From UBA922 sp964565405 (GTDB lineage: Bacteria > Patescibacteriota > Patescibacteriia > Magasanikbacterales > UBA922), in contig CAZMEW010000002.1 in the NCBI GenBank assembly GCA_964565405.1, forward strand, positions 31,147 through 95,146: a stretch of 64,000 bases of DNA. Direction: 5' to 3'. The position numbers and the translations under genes were made by a program. Positions 16,265-23,074 of the stretch are shown piece by piece. Positions within the stretch are counted from its first letter, which is position 1. Each line of letters opens with the position of its first letter. The notes under the pieces were generated by a model that saw only the letters and a program-made list of their open reading frames with translations, ran no database searches and was not told the origin of the DNA.

Positions 16265-17119
16265 ATGCAAACTATCATAGTTCCAAAACCAAAAGATAAG
16301 AGTCTTACTTCACAGCTCGTGTCGCTCTATAACACATTTAAAGGTCCGTTACATGACGAACAGGTGACTTTTGATCTGTCTGAGGTGCCATGGGTGTGCC
16401 CCGCGTTATTGTTGCCAATCAGCGCATATATTAACTCCACGAGCAGTGAGTATAGTGTGAATACTAACGGTAACACTGCCGCCTATCTTGAAACAATTAA
16501 ATTTCCAAAAGGGGTTGATTCAGTGTCAGTTTTTGAAGCACAGACACAAGAGCATAAAACCTTTATTCCTATCAGTGTTTTAAAAAAGCAAATGGGGGTA
16601 GAACGAGAGCGGCTGGAGTCTATGTTTGGAAAAATGGTAAGTAAAGTCATAGAGGCTGCAACAGGTACACAAAATGCTATATATTATCCGATTAGTGAAT
16701 TAGTCACTAATATCTTTGAACATAGTAAAAAAGAGGAAGGATATATTTTTGGGCAATGGTATCCAACAAAAGGTTATTTGGATATTTGTATTGTGGACCG
16801 GGGACGCGGTTTAGCTCAGTCATATAAAGATGAAAAAGACCAGATATTATCAGATGCAGACGCTATCGGTGCTGTTATGAACGGACAGTCAACTAAAGCA
16901 AACAAAGAGCGAGGTTACGGCATACGAACCTCTAAGCAGGTTGTATGCAAAGGATTGAAAGGTGAATTTATGCTGGTTTCCGGCTCTGCCGCACTATTAA
17001 CCACAGAAACAGAAGAGCGTTTGATTGCATTACCGGAGTTTTCATGGCAAGGAGTAATCATCGCGTACCGTATACCTAAACCAGAGCACCCTGTTGACAT
17101 TTCACCGTATTTGGAATAA
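16265..17119 (+). CDS. GHKL-type ATPase domain protein (histidine-kinase-like, RsbW-like)
   Basis: 284 residues. The C-terminal half has a GHKL/HATPase_c fold: ISELVTNIFEHSK (N box), LDICIVDRGRGLAQSYKD (G1 box) and KANKERGYGIRTSKQVV (G2-like). The N-terminal part has a short STAS-like stretch (VTFDLSEVPWVCPALLLP). There is no kinase phosphoacceptor or sensor domain, so it resembles anti-sigma/partner-switch ATPases rather than a full histidine kinase. The next gene encodes a STAS-like DUF4325 protein, its likely partner. In the circular form it would follow the recombinase stop by 11 bp. The target is unknown. Confidence 0.75.
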   Translation: MQTIIVPKPKDKSLTSQLVSLYNTFKGPLHDEQVTFDLSEVPWVCPALLLPISAYINSTSSEYSVNTNGNTAAYLETIKFPKGVDSVSVFEAQTQEHKTFIPISVLKKQMGVERERLESMFGKMVSKVIEAATGTQNAIYYPISELVTNIFEHSKKEEGYIFGQWYPTKGYLDICIVDRGRGLAQSYKDEKDQILSDADAIGAVMNGQSTKANKERGYGIRTSKQVVCKGLKGEFMLVSGSAALLTTETEERLIALPEFSWQGVIIAYRIPKPEHPVDISPYLE

Positions 17120-17133
17120 AATGATTAATCCGC

Positions 17134-17139
17134 TATACT
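17134..17139 (+). promoter_or_regulatory. -10 box before the STAS-like gene
   Basis: TATACT lies within a small inverted repeat (CCGCT...AGCGG), 22 bp before the ATG at 17161. A second promoter within the ATPase/STAS pair is possible. Confidence 0.4.
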
Positions 17140-17160
17140 AGAAAAGCGGTAACGGAACAT

Positions 17161-17505
17161 ATGAAAGAGAACGAAAAACATACAATAGATGTAGAGCAGC
17201 TTCTAGCACCAATAATTGGTTCGCGTGATATTGCTGACCGGTTGAAAGAAGCAATTGCAGACGCTCGCACCAAAGCGGTTGATTTGGATTTCCAAAATGT
17301 TGAATTTGTTTCTCGTTCAGCAGCGCATGAGATGCTTTTGATTAAAGAAGTTTTTAATCGTAAAGCTATAAATAAAAAAGATGTTTCATTTGTGAATACA
17401 AATAAGGCAGTGACGGATATGTTTCGAGTTATTGCGGCAAATCGTGCAATCCCTAAAGCCCCTGCAAATTTTGATCCTCATCATATCTCGATAAATTCGC
17501 TGTAG
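17161..17505 (+). CDS. STAS-like DUF4325 protein
   Basis: 114 residues. The centre, KAVDLDFQNVEFVSRSAAHEML, matches the STAS-like DUF4325 pattern (hydrophobic strand, then F-x-S-R-S-x-A). These small proteins resemble anti-sigma-factor antagonists and are often coded next to HATPase_c proteins, as here with the gene ending at 17119. A partner-switching module is inferred; whether it controls transcription, replication or defence is not visible. Confidence 0.7.
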   Translation: MKENEKHTIDVEQLLAPIIGSRDIADRLKEAIADARTKAVDLDFQNVEFVSRSAAHEMLLIKEVFNRKAINKKDVSFVNTNKAVTDMFRVIAANRAIPKAPANFDPHHISINSL

Positions 17506-17528
17506 GCTTAAGTTTTGGTTACAGAAGC

Positions 17529-17554
17529 TCAAGCCTTACAGGGCTTGATTTTTT
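17529..17554 (+). terminator. terminator after the STAS-like gene
   Basis: TCAAGCC (17529-17535) pairs with GGCTTGA (17542-17548), followed by six T. Confidence 0.85.
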
Positions 17555-17573
17555 ATTCTTTATAGTGTATAGT
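17545..17573 (+). promoter_or_regulatory. promoter of the element-borne tRNA-His
   Basis: TTGATT (17545-17550), a 17-bp spacer, TATAGT (17568-17573). The -35 box overlaps the preceding terminator. +1 is expected about 17 bp before the tRNA. Confidence 0.5.
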
Positions 17574-17596
17574 TGTCCAACAAAAGTCCCTGTAGG

Positions 17597-17668
17597 GGTG
17601 GCTATGGTGTAGTGGTAACACAGAGGTTTGTGGTACCTTTATCACGGGTTCGATCCCCGTTAGCCACC
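17597..17668 (+). tRNA. tRNA-His (anticodon GTG), intact, inside the element
   Basis: All four stems close: acceptor GTGGCTA/TAGCCAC, D stem GTGT/ACAC, anticodon stem GAGGT/ACCTT with loop TTGTGGT, T stem ACGGG/CCCGT. The extra 5' G (-1) opposite C73, typical of tRNA-His, is present. CCA is not cleanly encoded. It differs from the split host tRNA-His in the anticodon stem and near the recombination core (ttcgatcc versus ttcaattc), which may keep it from being a target itself. It is the only intact tRNA-His in the window. Confidence 0.93.
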
Positions 17669-17702
17669 CCCACCGGGATTTTTCTTTTTTAAAAGTTTTT
17701 TT

Positions 17703-18743
17703 ATGTCCTCTCAAATCATTATAAAAAACTCAGACCAACACTATCTAAAAACAGAGAAGTTTATTAGTGAATGCGAGAAACGGTGTTTACGAACAGTCAA
17801 TAAGGAATTGCTAAAGAAACTCAAAGAACTTGATTTGATTAATCCTATATTTACCTCAAAAGAAGGTGATTTTTATGATTTGTATCAACTCCTGGAAGTT
17901 AGTTTTATCGTCAAAAAATGTAAACTTACAGACTTAGAGAAAGAAAAGGTGCAAATTTTAGAAGAGCTGGGACCGATAAAACGGATATTACCTTTACTTC
18001 AAGACATACGTTATTTTTATCAGCCGGAACTCTATGGACAAATTAGCAGCGGAGTCTTGCCGCCTGATGAGTTTGAGATAGAACCTTTTCAGGACGTTCT
18101 ACGTAGTTATGAAAAGAATCTAAAAAGTTTTAAACCAACTGAATATATTAAAAAACATGGATTTGATAAAGAAGAGATTAAAGAAATCAGAGATTCAATT
18201 TTTATAAGAGCACATTGGTTTGACCCGATGCAGGATTGGTACGCGTTTTTAAGAACCATAAGAACTAAGGATTACAGTAACTATTTTAAAAAGATAAAAG
18301 GAGACGTGCTACTTGCCCATGACTATTATATTGTTGCAGAGTTGTTGACGTTTCTTTATCGAGATTCTTTTAATGATTCAATCCTAGACCCGGAAGATAT
18401 TATTGATGGAACAGGTGGCAAATGGAAAGAGGGGGAATGTGCTAATTGCGGTAAGAAAATTAAAAAGATAAATTTTAGGCACCGATATTGTTACGAATGT
18501 AAGATAAACGAAAAAGAAACCAGAATAGATTTTCATCATTGTTGTAAATGTAATGAAGTATTATTACGATACATCGATGGGAATATGGTATTTGAAAAAA
18601 TAAGTACGCACAGTAAAGCAAAGAAGGGTACGTTAACAAAGCCTATTCAAATATCCCTAGAGTATGGAAAGATGCACATAGAGGTAATATGTGCTGATTG
18701 TGACCAAATTAATCATATTCCACTTAGCAGCGGATGGTTCTAA
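17703..18743 (+). CDS. uncharacterised element protein with C-terminal zinc-ribbon motifs
   Basis: 346 residues, not recognised. The first 240 or so residues are mostly helical and charged. The C-terminal third has two CxxC pairs spaced like a zinc ribbon (ECANCGKK and CYECK), then a second set (CCKCNE and CADCDQ), so one or two metal sites are likely. It starts 35 bp after tRNA-His and is followed by a strong promoter for a structured RNA. Nucleic-acid binding is a guess from the zinc motifs. Confidence 0.6.
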   Translation: MSSQIIIKNSDQHYLKTEKFISECEKRCLRTVNKELLKKLKELDLINPIFTSKEGDFYDLYQLLEVSFIVKKCKLTDLEKEKVQILEELGPIKRILPLLQDIRYFYQPELYGQISSGVLPPDEFEIEPFQDVLRSYEKNLKSFKPTEYIKKHGFDKEEIKEIRDSIFIRAHWFDPMQDWYAFLRTIRTKDYSNYFKKIKGDVLLAHDYYIVAELLTFLYRDSFNDSILDPEDIIDGTGGKWKEGECANCGKKIKKINFRHRYCYECKINEKETRIDFHHCCKCNEVLLRYIDGNMVFEKISTHSKAKKGTLTKPIQISLEYGKMHIEVICADCDQINHIPLSSGWF

Positions 18744-18744
18744 A

Positions 18745-18772
18745 TTGACAGGGAATACATAGATGATATAAT
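18745..18772 (+). promoter_or_regulatory. consensus promoter for the 18.8-kb structured RNA
   Basis: TTGACA (18745-18750), a 16-bp spacer, TATAAT (18767-18772): both boxes are perfect consensus. It starts immediately after the stop of the 17703 gene. Confidence 0.8.
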
Positions 18773-18778
18773 ACAATT

Positions 18779-18897
18779 GTTCATTTAAAACTACAGTCAT
18801 CCGTGAGGTGACCAGTTCGGACAATGAAGGGCCGGACAACTAACTGATTCATCAGTCTTTTTAAGACGCGAGGAAAAAGTGGTTGTTCGGCTTTTTT
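18779..18897 (+). ncRNA. candidate structured RNA with competing hairpins and its own terminator
   Basis: Downstream of a consensus promoter. GTCATC (18796-18801) pairs with GGTGAC (18807-18812). GCCGGACAAC (18831-18840) can pair either with the upstream GTTCGG (18815-18820) or, over 10 positions, with GTTGTTCGGC (18882-18891), which is followed by six T. Small stems CTGA/TCAG and GTCTT/AAGAC lie inside. The two main pairings exclude each other, the layout of an attenuator or a copy-control RNA. It could equally be the replication origin of the rolling-circle initiator downstream. No known RNA family was recognised. Confidence 0.6.
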
Positions 18898-18928
18898 ATT
18901 TTACAACCTCTTTGACCTTCTAATTAAG

Positions 18929-18953
18929 CGAGCTCGAATCAAGCTCGTTTTTT
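18929..18953 (+). terminator. second hairpin-T tract before the replication genes
   Basis: CGAGCT (18929-18934) pairs with AGCTCG (18942-18947), then six T. It lies 7 bp before the small gene at 18960. Confidence 0.7.
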
Positions 18954-18959
18954 GTTAGC

Positions 18960-19136
18960 ATGAATAAAGAGAGAAATAAAAAAATGCATAGTGAGAAAAA
19001 TAAAATCATTGCTACACAAATTGCACAATTTTTGTTTTCTATTTGGGAAAAAGAACTATTACATAACGGCAATCAAGCTGCCGCCTCAAAGTCAGGTTTT
19101 CCGAGAGATTATCCTGGCAATGGGACGGCAACTTGA
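18960..19136 (+). CDS. small 58-residue protein overlapping the initiator gene
   Basis: ATG at 18960, stop TGA at 19134. The sequence starts MNKERNKKMHSEKNKI and contains LLHNGNQAAASKSGF, which looks like a helix-turn-helix start (N-x-x-A-A-x-x-x-G). Its end overlaps the likely initiator start (ATG 19120) by 17 bp, as in translational coupling. The alternative reading, an N-terminal extension of the initiator in the other frame from GTG 18991, has a much less protein-like composition. A short regulator of replication is possible but unproven. Confidence 0.45.
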   Translation: MNKERNKKMHSEKNKIIATQIAQFLFSIWEKELLHNGNQAAASKSGFPRDYPGNGTAT

Positions 19137-20328
19137 TAGTCGACCAAAATCTCTCGGTATGGTCGACACAATACGTCTTAAAATAGAGTCTTTTAATGCC
19201 CTAGATATGGGCTATTTTAACGAAGTACGAAAAAGAAGCGCAACCGATGAGATGAGAAATATAACCAAACAAATAACACGTACGAATAATAAATTTAGAA
19301 AACATAGACAAGATAAGGGGCTATATACTCCTAAATTTCAGATTGAAGAAAATTACTATGGGACAATAATGAAGAAAACACTTGTATTGGAATTGTCCTT
19401 GCCAAAATTTGTTTTTGGAACAAATCTACATGAGCTTACTCAAGCGGATTGGCTTGATACAGTACAAAAACTCCTCTTCTTTTTAAAAGAAATAAAAGTT
19501 GAAGTATTTGAACAAGATATTATGCAGGCAATTGTAACAAGTATATCTTATTCAAGAAATTTAGATATAACTGAAATCTGTACTGGTCAGCAAGCAATAC
19601 GTCATCTTGCGCCATTTAATTATCGTCCGAGGTCTGATTATAATTATGTAATTCGTGAGCAAAAAAATGGTGGATCATATATTAAATACTTCAATAATTG
19701 CACATCCCTGATAATTTACGATAAATTACCTGAAATTGCGTACAATCCGGTAACCGCGATTGAAAAGGAAATTGCAGAAATATGGAAAAGGCGAAGGGCA
19801 GGAGAATTTCCACAACGTGTGAAGGAGTATATTAGAGTGGAGGTAAGTTTACAGGACAAGGTGTCAATTAAACAGGCAGTTCGTTCGGTAAATGGTCTAA
19901 TACAAAATTCATTTACATTTAAAGAACTTTTTAATCAAGAACTAAGTAATCAGATTCTTCGCAAAGAGATTGATAGCGTTTTTAATCATTCATTACAAAA
20001 ACCTATTCTACTATCTACCTATGACAGACCAACTGTACAGGCTTTACTGACTAAAAAGTTTCCTAGATTTAATGAACGAATGAAAGTCGCAGGTTTTGTT
20101 GAAAAGTTACGGATTGAAAATATGGGGTTAAAAGAGCTCCGTAAGACTATGATAGATGGTTCCTGTGAACGAACTTGGTTTCGTTGGCAGAAAAAACTTA
20201 AAGAGCTTTTCGACGACATAGAACTCCGAGATTTAAAAATTTCAGAAACTCTCAGATCGGCTGATATTTTGAACTTTATTTTGAAAGAATTTAATTTAAA
20301 AGATAAAAAACAGCTATCACTTTTCTAG
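19120..20328 (+). CDS. gene II/X-like rolling-circle replication initiator
   Basis: About 402 residues from ATG 19120 (ATG 19159, giving MVDTIRLKIES, is also good; a GTG at 18991 in frame is less likely). The MVDTIRLKI opening, the segment ELSLPKFVFGTNLHEL (about residues 92-107) and the later IRVEVSL match filamentous-phage gene II/X (Phage_CRI/Phage_X) initiators and related plasmid proteins. These nick the double-stranded origin and start rolling-circle replication. Hairpin-rich DNA just upstream could be the origin. The C-terminal half is poorly conserved in this family, and I cannot place the catalytic Tyr with certainty. Confidence 0.65.
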   Translation: MGRQLDSRPKSLGMVDTIRLKIESFNALDMGYFNEVRKRSATDEMRNITKQITRTNNKFRKHRQDKGLYTPKFQIEENYYGTIMKKTLVLELSLPKFVFGTNLHELTQADWLDTVQKLLFFLKEIKVEVFEQDIMQAIVTSISYSRNLDITEICTGQQAIRHLAPFNYRPRSDYNYVIREQKNGGSYIKYFNNCTSLIIYDKLPEIAYNPVTAIEKEIAEIWKRRRAGEFPQRVKEYIRVEVSLQDKVSIKQAVRSVNGLIQNSFTFKELFNQELSNQILRKEIDSVFNHSLQKPILLSTYDRPTVQALLTKKFPRFNERMKVAGFVEKLRIENMGLKELRKTMIDGSCERTWFRWQKKLKELFDDIELRDLKISETLRSADILNFILKEFNLKDKKQLSLF

Positions 20329-20329
20329 T

Positions 20330-21892
20330 TTAGTTTTCTTCCTTCAGATTTGCAAAATACTCTCTTGCTTTCAGATTTATATAGTAATCACAATAGAGTT
20401 TCATAGCTATAACCTCAGTTAGGGTTATAGGGTGACTTTTCTCATGTTTTACATCAGCTTGAAGTGCGGTAGCAAGAGTTAAAGTTTTATCTAAATCCTT
20501 CATTTCTCCAATTTTACTAAGTTGTTTTTTGATAACTTCTCTAAAATCACTTATACCATCCCAATCGCCAAAGATAATCGTAGCGTTTTTGAGAGCTTTG
20601 TAAAAACTGTCAAATGCATTTGCCTCAAGTTGTAAGTGTATGTCAACTTTGCTGAAACAAGTGAGCCCCATAGCATACTCTTTCAAAAAACTCTCTAGTT
20701 TTTTAGATTCCATCATGAAAAACGTAATAATATCGTAGGTTTTTCTTGCCGCGTTTTGGTCAAGTACTAGTCTTGCTTCATCAAAACCCACATGCAATCG
20801 TTTATGAGGTGAAACGACCAATTTTACACCACCGTTTGGGTCAGCTTCAAGATCAACAATATCTACATAATAAGTGGATATATCCTTCTGTACATTCCAC
20901 CAAAAAATACCTAAAGTCCCAACATTAAATGCGAGCACCACTGTCTTTGCCATAAAGAAACCGTGCTCCCATACATAACTAGTATGAAGACCTTTCGGTA
21001 ACGTAAGATCGATAAGAAGCTCGCCTTTTGTGAGTTTATTAGGGTCTTTACGGTTAGACTTATAGATCTTTATACCCTCAACACCTTTATTCCAATCGGC
21101 AAACGCGTTATTCCGGATCGTATGAGAGGGGGTTTGGATTCGGATACGCATTCTATATTTTGGTGCGAAGGCTTCTTCACCTTCTGGCTTTTCCCGTTGC
21201 ATTTCTTTCTGGGCATATTCTCGCATCGCAATCTCATTTTGACGATAGACTTCATGTAACCATTTAATCCATTCCTTACCGTTTCCAAGTTCACCTAGTT
21301 TTTTTAAAGATAAGGGACCAAATATCTGTTTACGATACTCAGTATCTTCTGCTGCAGAAAAAAACCATATAATTTCCTCAATATCACCATTTTCAAATGG
21401 TTTCAATTCAGTTGTCTTCTCAATTTCAAGTCGCGTACGTGTCAATCCAATAATCATCCGTGCTTCATCTTCCTTAACTCGCTTATTTATTGGTAAGGGA
21501 TTTTGAGGATCTGTATAAAGCGACTCAAGTCGTCGCTCATGCAGATTGAGTGCTAAATGACGAGTTTTTTCAATGATTTCTTTTGTGAATTTTACATCGC
21601 GTAATATGTCTGCACCCCATATCGCCCAAAAAAGTTTTTTAACATGATCATCCATCGCACCTACAAGCTCTTCTCTTTCGGGGCGCATAGCAAAGCTCAT
21701 ATAGTTGATTGTTGACAATATAGATTTACCAATTTCTTCTAGTGCTAAAAGAGCAAGATGGAAACAAATGTGGTCTGCATTTTTTCCAATCTCATTTTCG
21801 GCCATGGACAGGAGTGCTTCTGCATTTGCAAGACACATTTCTCGCATTATTTTAAGTTTTTCATATTTTTCTTCGTGTTTCATAAATTTCAT
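20330..21892 (-). CDS. AbiV/HEPN-like protein (possible defence gene)
   Basis: About 520 residues; starts at 21892, 21883 or 21928 are all possible, with no clear ribosome-binding site. The N-terminus (CLANAEALLSMAENEIGK, then LALLALEEIGKSIL) follows the AbiV-type HEPN pattern: N-A-x-x-L, a helical stretch, then A-x-x-E-E-x-G-K. AbiV causes abortive phage infection in lactococci. The remaining 400 residues are not recognised and make it much longer than AbiV. It is the only reverse-strand gene in the element and ends 1 bp from the initiator's 3' end. Confidence 0.55.
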   Translation of the reverse strand: MKFMKHEEKYEKLKIMREMCLANAEALLSMAENEIGKNADHICFHLALLALEEIGKSILSTINYMSFAMRPEREELVGAMDDHVKKLFWAIWGADILRDVKFTKEIIEKTRHLALNLHERRLESLYTDPQNPLPINKRVKEDEARMIIGLTRTRLEIEKTTELKPFENGDIEEIIWFFSAAEDTEYRKQIFGPLSLKKLGELGNGKEWIKWLHEVYRQNEIAMREYAQKEMQREKPEGEEAFAPKYRMRIRIQTPSHTIRNNAFADWNKGVEGIKIYKSNRKDPNKLTKGELLIDLTLPKGLHTSYVWEHGFFMAKTVVLAFNVGTLGIFWWNVQKDISTYYVDIVDLEADPNGGVKLVVSPHKRLHVGFDEARLVLDQNAARKTYDIITFFMMESKKLESFLKEYAMGLTCFSKVDIHLQLEANAFDSFYKALKNATIIFGDWDGISDFREVIKKQLSKIGEMKDLDKTLTLATALQADVKHEKSHPITLTEVIAMKLYCDYYINLKAREYFANLKEEN

Positions 21893-21956
21893 CAAGATGT
21901 ATAAATTGAAGTACACGAAATATAACAAAACTTGCTAAATTGAGCAAAAATGGTAG

Positions 21957-21962
21957 TATATT
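21957..21962 (+). promoter_or_regulatory. candidate -10 box for the 22-kb structured RNA
   Basis: TATATT, with a weak TTGCTA 19 bp upstream (21932-21937). The expected +1 coincides with the first paired base of the RNA at 21966. Confidence 0.4.
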
Positions 21963-21965
21963 CAT

Positions 21966-22130
21966 GTCTGCCTACAATTTCACCGAGAGTTTATTTTTTT
22001 AAAGGACTATTAAGACTGTCTTGTCTTATCCGTTTTATTGCGGATAAAGATGGGCAGTCAACCTCCACAAAACGGAAAGTCCTTGGACTCTCTGTGAATA
22101 GTGGGCAGACCGGTTTGGCTGCCCTTTTTT
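21966..22130 (+). ncRNA. candidate structured RNA: one long nested hairpin ending in a competing terminator
   Basis: Five helices nest in order: GTCTGCCTAC (21966-21975) with GTGGGCAGAC (22101-22110); GAGAGT (21985) with ACTCTC (22087); AAGGACT (22002) with AGTCCTT (22078); GACTG (22014) with CAGTC (22055); TTATCCG (22026) with CGGATAA (22041). The 3' strand of the outer helix contains GGGCAG (22103-22108), which also pairs with CTGCCC (22119-22124) ahead of six T to form a terminator. A rod-like RNA of about 150 nt recalls 6S RNA in shape, but no conserved sequence was recognised. Confidence 0.6.
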
Positions 22131-22161
22131 GTTTTTATATTTAATTCTTCACTTTTCCGAT

Positions 22162-22887
22162 ATGGATAAACCACAAGCTAACCACTCGCCGAAGAAACCA
22201 TTTTATAAAACATGGTGGTTCGGTGTTATCATTCTTGGATGTATCATAGTTTCATTCAGTTCAAACTCTTCTAACGATAACATTTCGACTCAGCCGCCCG
22301 TACACCAACCTAATACACCAGTTGAGCAGACTGTCGTACCCACCGTAACCGATAAAACCCCCGCTAAAACAACAGTAACACCCGCAGCCAAGAAAGACGA
22401 GCCTGTTACCGATGTAACCGCCCAGACAACCCAAAATACAGACCCTCAAAACCAGACAGGTTCAAACGTCTACGATCAGATACGAAAAAGAGCACAGGAG
22501 AAATGGCCGAACGACCCTGACATGCAAGAATACACGTACGATAATCAAAAGGCTGCATACGAACAATTTTCACTGATTACCGCGTATCCCAATATCAAAG
22601 CTCAAGCGGTTTCGAAGTGGCCGACGGACTACGAAATGCAAGTCTATATGTATAATGAACAAAAAACGGCATATGAGCGAATGGAGATGATCACCAAATA
22701 CCCGGAAATAAAAACATATGCCCAAAACAAATGGCCAACTGATTACAGTATGCAGGTCTACACCTATGATAATCAGGTTACCGCTTATGAAACTATGCTT
22801 AATTATCCCAACAGTCCTAAAAAATCTGCCGCTCAGCGCAAATGGCCAAAAGACTATGAGATGCAGGTGTATGAATATCAAAATTAG
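22162..22887 (+). CDS. membrane-anchored protein with four KWPxDYxMQxY repeats
   Basis: 241 residues from ATG 22162. One N-terminal membrane helix (about 18-34), a Thr/Pro/Gln-rich linker of about 70 residues, then four tandem repeats of about 33 residues with the core KWP-x-D-x-x-MQ-x-Y-x-Y-x-x-Q-x-x-AYE. Cores start at EKWPNDPDMQEY, SKWPTDYEMQVY, NKWPTDYSMQVY and RKWPKDYEMQVY; the last repeat is cut short after YEYQN. It is probably tethered to the membrane with the repeats outside. The repeat is widespread in shape but I cannot name a function. Confidence 0.65.
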   Translation: MDKPQANHSPKKPFYKTWWFGVIILGCIIVSFSSNSSNDNISTQPPVHQPNTPVEQTVVPTVTDKTPAKTTVTPAAKKDEPVTDVTAQTTQNTDPQNQTGSNVYDQIRKRAQEKWPNDPDMQEYTYDNQKAAYEQFSLITAYPNIKAQAVSKWPTDYEMQVYMYNEQKTAYERMEMITKYPEIKTYAQNKWPTDYSMQVYTYDNQVTAYETMLNYPNSPKKSAAQRKWPKDYEMQVYEYQN

Positions 22888-23018
22888 CTATCTTTTTGAT
22901 TAGGTAGCACCTCCTCTCGTTTACTCTCCAATTGTCCCGCTTCAAGCATCATCGCTACATCAATAGGTGCTCGTACTTCGTGAGTAGTTCTTCATACTCA
23001 TATGAGCTAATTCTAGCC

Positions 23019-23047
23019 TTGACAACAAGGATTTTTTGTGTTATTAT
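23019..23047 (+). promoter_or_regulatory. promoter of the archaemetzincin-like gene
   Basis: TTGACA (23019-23024), a 17-bp spacer, TATTAT (23042-23047), preceded by TG (extended -10). One of the strongest promoters in the window. Confidence 0.85.
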
Positions 23048-23074
23048 CTCATGTTCCAAAACAGAGGAGGATTC

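Noticed and set aside
22071..22083. CGGAAAGTCC resembling part of the RNase P RNA core
   Set aside because: The region is far too short for RNase P RNA and the other conserved segments are absent.
21950..22144. 64-residue reading frame across the 22-kb structured RNA
   Set aside because: No ribosome-binding site, composition is unlike a protein, and it coincides with the nested helices and the T tract of a terminator.
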